A DNA stretch of 64,000 nucleotides from Siphonodentalium dalli (lineage: Eukaryota > Mollusca > Scaphopoda > Gadilida > Siphonodentaliidae): NCBI GenBank assembly GCA_032622095.1, contig CP136068.1, positions 16,909,729-16,973,728 of the forward strand, read 5' to 3'. Every line of letters begins with the position of its first letter. Position 1 is the stretch's first letter. The position numbers and the translations under genes were made by a program. This document shows, piece after piece, positions 59,880 to 64,000 of the stretch. The notes below the pieces were generated by a model. The model made no database searches, had not been told where the DNA came from, and worked only from the letters and a program-made list of their open reading frames with translations.

Positions 59880-61212
59880 GACCTGGTTCCCAGACAAATA
59901 TTCCAATTTTCACCATTTTCTTACATATTTTCTTCATTTGTATCTAAATTAACGACTTTCCCTTCATTAGACGCATGGATATTTTGGATATATTATTATA
60001 TGGTCACATTTGGCAGTCAGGGAACTCGACTGAGCGTTTATGGTCGGCAGATTTGTTTATTAAAAAAATTCCAATTTTCACCATTTTTGTTTACATATTC
60101 CAGTATTTTGACTCAAAAAGTACGACTTCTGGTTCATGGGGATTTTGGATATGTTATTATATGAGTATATTCACACTCAAAAAGACCGAAAGCAAATTTT
60201 GTTCACGGTTGGGCGTTTCCTTCCTTCCGTTTGACTGGACTAATAAGGAACTGCAAACTTGACACAAAAAAGACACAAATAGGACCCTATTTCAAAGACA
60301 TGTGGAAAATTTCCCCCAAAGCGAATTTTGGATATATTGTTCCCCATATTCTGCCCAACAAAATAACACCAACAGCTTGTTACCAATTTAACATAGGTTC
60401 ACCTTAAAATCTGAGTCTCAACCAGAAAATTACAGTTTTCACCATTTTTGTTTACATATTCCTGACTTTTCACCCAAAAATGACGATTTTCCCACTCTGG
60501 TATTCACGGGGATTTTGGTTATGTTATCATATGGATATAGTCACATTCAAACACACCAAACGACATTGTATAGTAATGTGTTCACGGTTAGGTTTTTCTT
60601 TCCATCAGATTGACTAGACTAATAAGGAACAGCAAAATTTACACAAAAAGCCATAAATAGGACCCCATTTCAACGAGCTGTAGAAATTTTTTCCCAACGC
60701 GTATTTTAGCGGATTTTGGATATATTGTTCCCCAGATTCTGCCCGATAAAATAACATCAACAACATCTTGTTTCCAATTTAATATAGGTACACCATAAAA
60801 TCTGAGTCTCAACCATAAAATTACAATTTTCACCATTTTTGTTTACATATACCTGTCTTTTCACCCAAAAATGACGATTTTCCCACCCTGGGGTTTACGG
60901 GGATTTTGGTTATGTTATCATATGGATATAGTCACTTTCAACACACCAAAAGACATTGCATAGTAATTTGTTCACGGTTGGGTTTTTCTTTCCATCAGAT
61001 TGACTAGACTAATAAGGATCAGCAAAATTTACACAAAAACCAATAAATAGGACCCCATTTCAACGAGCTGTGGAAAATTTTCCCCAAGCGGATTTTAGCG
61101 GATTTTGGATATATTCTTCCCCAGATTCTGCCCGACAAAATGACTCCAAAAACAGCTTGTAAACAATTTGTTCTAGGTTCACCTCAAAATCGAGTCTCAA
61201 CGACCAGACTAA
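59880..61212. repeat. ~390-bp tandem repeat containing the R2 right end
   Basis: AATTTTCACCATTTTTGTTT starts units at about 59,911 (partial), 60,070, 60,430 and 60,826. Each has CGATTTTCCCACTCTGG, ATCAGATTGACTAGACTAAT, GTTCCCCAGATTCTGCCCGA and CTGAGTCTCAACCA. The last unit ends as the true R2 terminus. Iteration of a terminal region within an element is unusual. Confidence 0.75.
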
Positions 61213-62080
61213 GTCAGTTGTTAAATATCTTGATATGTACACAGATAATTAAATATCAGTCTGAAGGATTTATCAGTCACTGCAACTCAAATCAAACTCC
61301 CGATGACTTATGTCATTAGAGTACGATAATAAACCATACAGATATGTCACAATGCTTATAATACTGTAAAGAAACACTCGTATCTTCAACAAATTAGCAC
61401 CGCGTCTCTCCAGATCAAAGACACGGTACACCGTACAGTTTGTGTAATACTAATTTTAATGCCGCTAACAAACCGGTAGACAATTTTGTTCAAATTACTT
61501 CAGTCGCCACTTTACAACTGGAATAATTCGACCACGCAATTCACACTATTATGTTTCAGTATCCTTTTGTGTGAAAATATCTTACCATTACCATCCACAT
61601 ACTCGTGTTAAATATCAGGTTATCGTCGTTTAAAGATGTTAGTTAGACACTGAACATTCGCGCATTGATGTTTCTATTAGTGTACAGCAGCTATTTGTAG
61701 CATTAGGGAGAATGTTAAACACGGTGATGCGGTTGCAGAAAACGTAGTAAGTTTCGACTTGTGGCCTTGGTGAATACAATTTCTGCCACACTTAAGGTAT
61801 GTAGGCAATTTTGGTCAAGATTATAATTTATTGAAGATAGTCTATGATACTACTTTGTGTTTTTATTAATTGTGTTCATAGTATACCACTATGCATTCTT
61901 GTGATAAATCGAAATATTCGTGTTTCATCACTTGATCGGAGGCAACTGTTGGATAGCAGTGAATTTGAAAAGGTTTGATGTTGTACATATCAAAATAAAT
62001 AATGATACATGTAGGTCACATTCGTGAGAATGCTCTAGTACATAGTTATGCTTCTCGGAAAGGTCACAGAATCAATAATC
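61213..62080. mobile_element. R-family copy, right part (interrupted)
   Basis: Continues the copy begun at 56,460. GTCAGTTGTTAAATATCTTG, CTGTAAAGAAACACTC, TTACTTCAGTCGCCACTTTA, GATGCGGTTGCAG and TTTCATCACTTGATCGGAGG match 6,455-7,640 in order. The R1 segment 7,650-8,250 has no counterpart here, so this copy is truncated. Confidence 0.6.
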
Positions 62081-62084
62081 TAGG

Positions 62085-62660
62085 TGCGGATGGAGGGGGT
62101 TTCGCCTTAAACAAGGAATTATTGGGACTAATGTTTTCTTATGGTAAAATTATCACTTGTTCCGAATCCGTTTGCCGCACGGCAAAAAGTGGCAGCCAAA
62201 TGCTAATTTTGGAAATATTTCCAAGGTCACCCCTCCAAATTTAACGCCGCTTATTTTCGACTGCCGCGTGGTGGTTAATGCAACACCAACCGTTCATAAA
62301 TAGTCAAACGCCGAGTGAATCGTCTTGCAATGAACGAGTAGACAATGGGTTGATATGTTCTGAATGTAAATATCGATTTCTCTAAACTGTCATGACATCC
62401 TGATTTGTAACAATGACTTGATCGTTATGTGTGACCTTGAAATTTCAAGATCAACATGGTATGTGGAAATATCGGCTATCACAAGTGTTTCCACAAACAA
62501 CTTAAAACTTTTAGGTAGTTATTAAATTATTCACGATATGCACTATTTAATGTAACATTTACAAATACCCGATTATCAGCTTTACCATGGAAACACAACT
62601 GGACTTTCCAAAAAAAAAAACTAAAAAGATTTCTAATGCAGTACATATTCTGCTATCCAG
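62085..62660. other. No gene recognised
   Basis: AT-rich sequence without recognisable features. Confidence 0.4.
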
Positions 62661-62664
62661 TTAA

Positions 62665-63256
62665 AGGGGTACTGTACGCCATTTTCAATAAATTCCCGGT
62701 GATAACAACGATCTATTATCGATACTATATAGAAATATAAGTAATTTGAGTCGAAGATGTATTCTGTAAACGCTCAGGTTAATAGGCTATCTTAAAATTT
62801 AATAATTTAAAAGTTAATAATTTAATATAAATTGATTTTATGGCTCCAGCCATAAAATGGCGTCTCTTAAAATTCGAATTTCCGTGTACAAAACGTAATC
62901 AAATTATAATTGAGGGATACTGGATTAGGAAAACAATTTCACACACGATCGTTTGAAACATTATGCTTATACGGGGAGAAAACCCAAGCCACTCATTGAC
63001 TAGCGACGGTACACTAACTTAAATGAGTATATGGGACTACTAAGCATATAATATAATGTTTATTTGATTCATTTGGTTGAAAACTTTACAAAAATTACTC
63101 GACAACGACAATTTGTATTTTTGCATTCCGGTAAATTTGCCATCCGTAACAATACTTCGTACTCAACAGACTTTCAAAAAATGGAAAAGTTGTTACCTTA
63201 TTCTCCGACTCGGGGATTATAGAAACCAACAACAACATCTTGGGTACAGTACCCCT
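62665..63256. mobile_element. TTAA-flanked MITE with AGGGGTACTGTAC ends
   Basis: TTAA (62,661-62,664), AGGGGTACTGTAC, 566 bp of AT-rich interior, GTACAGTACCCCT, TTAA (63,257-63,260). The ends resemble those of the 2,794-3,234 element (AGGTACTC). The frame at 63,077-63,313 crosses the right end and is not accepted as a gene. Confidence 0.8.
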
Positions 63257-63344
63257 TTAACTAAAGGCATACGTGTTGCAATTAGTTCCGGGTTGACCCC
63301 ATTTTTCTGCTAGATCGCCTATACTAGATTATGTGTGACACACT

Positions 63345-63505
63345 GTGCATGCATTGGGACAATCTCCGGTTGGTTTGGAATACTAGGTCATTGGAATCAT
63401 TGCGTGGTTTAACAGTACTTAGATTTTTTGGGACACTCTTTGTGTGGTTTCAGACACTTATTTGATAGATTTTGATACCAGATGGGTGCATTACAACCTA
63501 TGAAC
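63345..63505. repeat. 21-bp minisatellite, outlying block
   Basis: GTGGTTTAACAGTACTTAG, TTTTTTGGGACACTCTTTGT, GTGGTTTCAGACACTTATTT and similar: the same ~21-bp unit and orientation as the right arm at 58,365-59,445. Confidence 0.7.
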
Positions 63506-63544
63506 TAGAGGACTAATTGTCTATAAATTATCTATATCCACATT

Positions 63545-64000
63545 TCCGAATATCTGTCTGTCTGTTTGTCTGTGGTCTATAGAAATTCACGTGGGACCAT
63601 CTAGATGGAACCAAATGGGTCTAACAGGGGTAACTTTTTACGAGGAAGTTAATGATGCGGCTTATAATTTTCTAAAGTGAAACTGTTGTTGTTAGGGGCA
63701 GAAGAGGCGGAGGGGAAGCAAAAAATATGTCGCTGATTTCAACCAAACTTATACATATTCATCTCCATGATATGATGATTCTAATTATGTGGTTTAAAGA
63801 TGTCAACATTTGCGCCGTTTGAGTCAGGGCTGCACGGAAGGGGAGATTGGTACAACTATTTTATCGCCGATTTCCACCAAATTCATAAACATTCTTCTCC
63901 ATGATATCAGGACTATAATGGTTTTGTTTAAATATGTCAAGAGTGGCGCCGTTCGAGTCAGAGGTGCACTGAAGGGGAGGGGCACAACAATTCATAAAAT
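63545..64000. repeat. ~146-bp satellite, third block (runs off the window)
   Basis: ATCTGTCTGTCTGTTTGTCT, GGACCATCTAGATGGAACCA and ACTTTTTACGAGGAAGTTAA, then three units with CGCCGATTTCCACCAAATTC. It begins like the 45,630 and 46,820 sections and continues beyond 64,000. Confidence 0.8.

Larger units (their letters stand above)
56871..61212. mobile_element. R2: R-family element inserted in another R-family copy
   Basis: Both ends carry TAGTCTGGTCGTTGA in opposite orientation, followed by CCTAGAACAAATTGTTTACA. The flanks AAGT (left) and AGTC (right) rejoin to AATATACAAGTCAGTTGTTA, matching the uninterrupted paralogue at 6,445-6,465, so AGT looks like a 3-bp target duplication. Contents: unrecognised DNA (57,005-57,780), a mirrored 21-bp minisatellite, and about three tandem copies of the right end. 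No transposase was found. Confidence 0.65.

Noticed and set aside
63077-63313. 78-codon frame with KKWKSCYLIL reminiscent of a PH domain
   Set aside because: It lies inside and across the right end of a TTAA MITE, and the resemblance covers only about ten residues.

Overview
This window looks like AT-rich, gene-poor nuclear DNA from a marine invertebrate. Lophotrochozoan-like (mollusc, brachiopod or annelid) is my best guess, at low confidence. The reasons are spliced exons with GT/AG borders, a tRNA-derived SINE ending in ATTAAACCCAAATCAA-type sequence with a (CAAT)n tail, piggyBac-like MITEs, LINE tails and very many degenerate satellites. There are no operons, rRNA genes, true tRNA genes or CRISPR arrays. 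No open frame exceeds 214 codons, and most are shadows of repeats.

Coding content. The best-supported gene is on the minus strand. A complete fibrinogen-related domain (FReD) exon lies at 17,650-18,257. A partial tandem duplicate of its 5' part lies just upstream at 18,294-18,525. An EGF-like exon at 55,715-55,808 has a compatible splice phase. If they belong together, this is an EGF-FReD secreted lectin-like gene with an intron of about 37 kb that contains most of the repeats listed here. Weaker gene evidence: a probable terminal coding exon at 9,486-9,644 (minus), a possible exon at 11,969-12,078 (minus), and a small two-exon Cys-rich (zinc-finger-like) gene at 4,952-5,436 (plus), which lies inside a 1.1-kb segment bounded by inverted clusters of GGTACGAAACGACC.

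Layout. 0-4.3 kb: foldback elements, a nested palindrome, piggyBac-like and TTAA MITEs, and a C-rich minisatellite. 4.9-8.3 kb: the GGTACGAAACG-bounded element, then a 2.2-kb element (R1) with long terminal inverted repeats. 8.6-17.6 kb: foldbacks, a SINE, a 10-bp satellite, and two palindromic MITEs beside the FReD gene. 18.5-29.8 kb: three head-to-tail copies of a 3,857-bp repeat whose junctions resemble Helitron 3' ends. 30.3-32.8 kb: a ~185-bp satellite. 33.0-37.1 kb: an inverted fragment of the 3.86-kb repeat and a GC-rich ~352-bp repeat in two opposed arms. 38.4-40.4 kb: a 2-kb element with 46-bp inverted ends. 42.7-45.6 kb: a 1.13-kb tandem duplication, one copy of which is split by a 650-bp insert packed with short palindromes centred on GGTATACC. 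45.6-47.9 kb and 63.5 kb to the end: a ~146-bp satellite. 49.6-55.1 kb: several small tandem repeats. 56.5-62.1 kb: a second R-family copy split by another R-type element (R2), which carries a mirrored 21-bp minisatellite and triplicated ends.

All identities are by eye. No alignment or database search was run, and boundaries of degenerate repeats are approximate to tens of bases.
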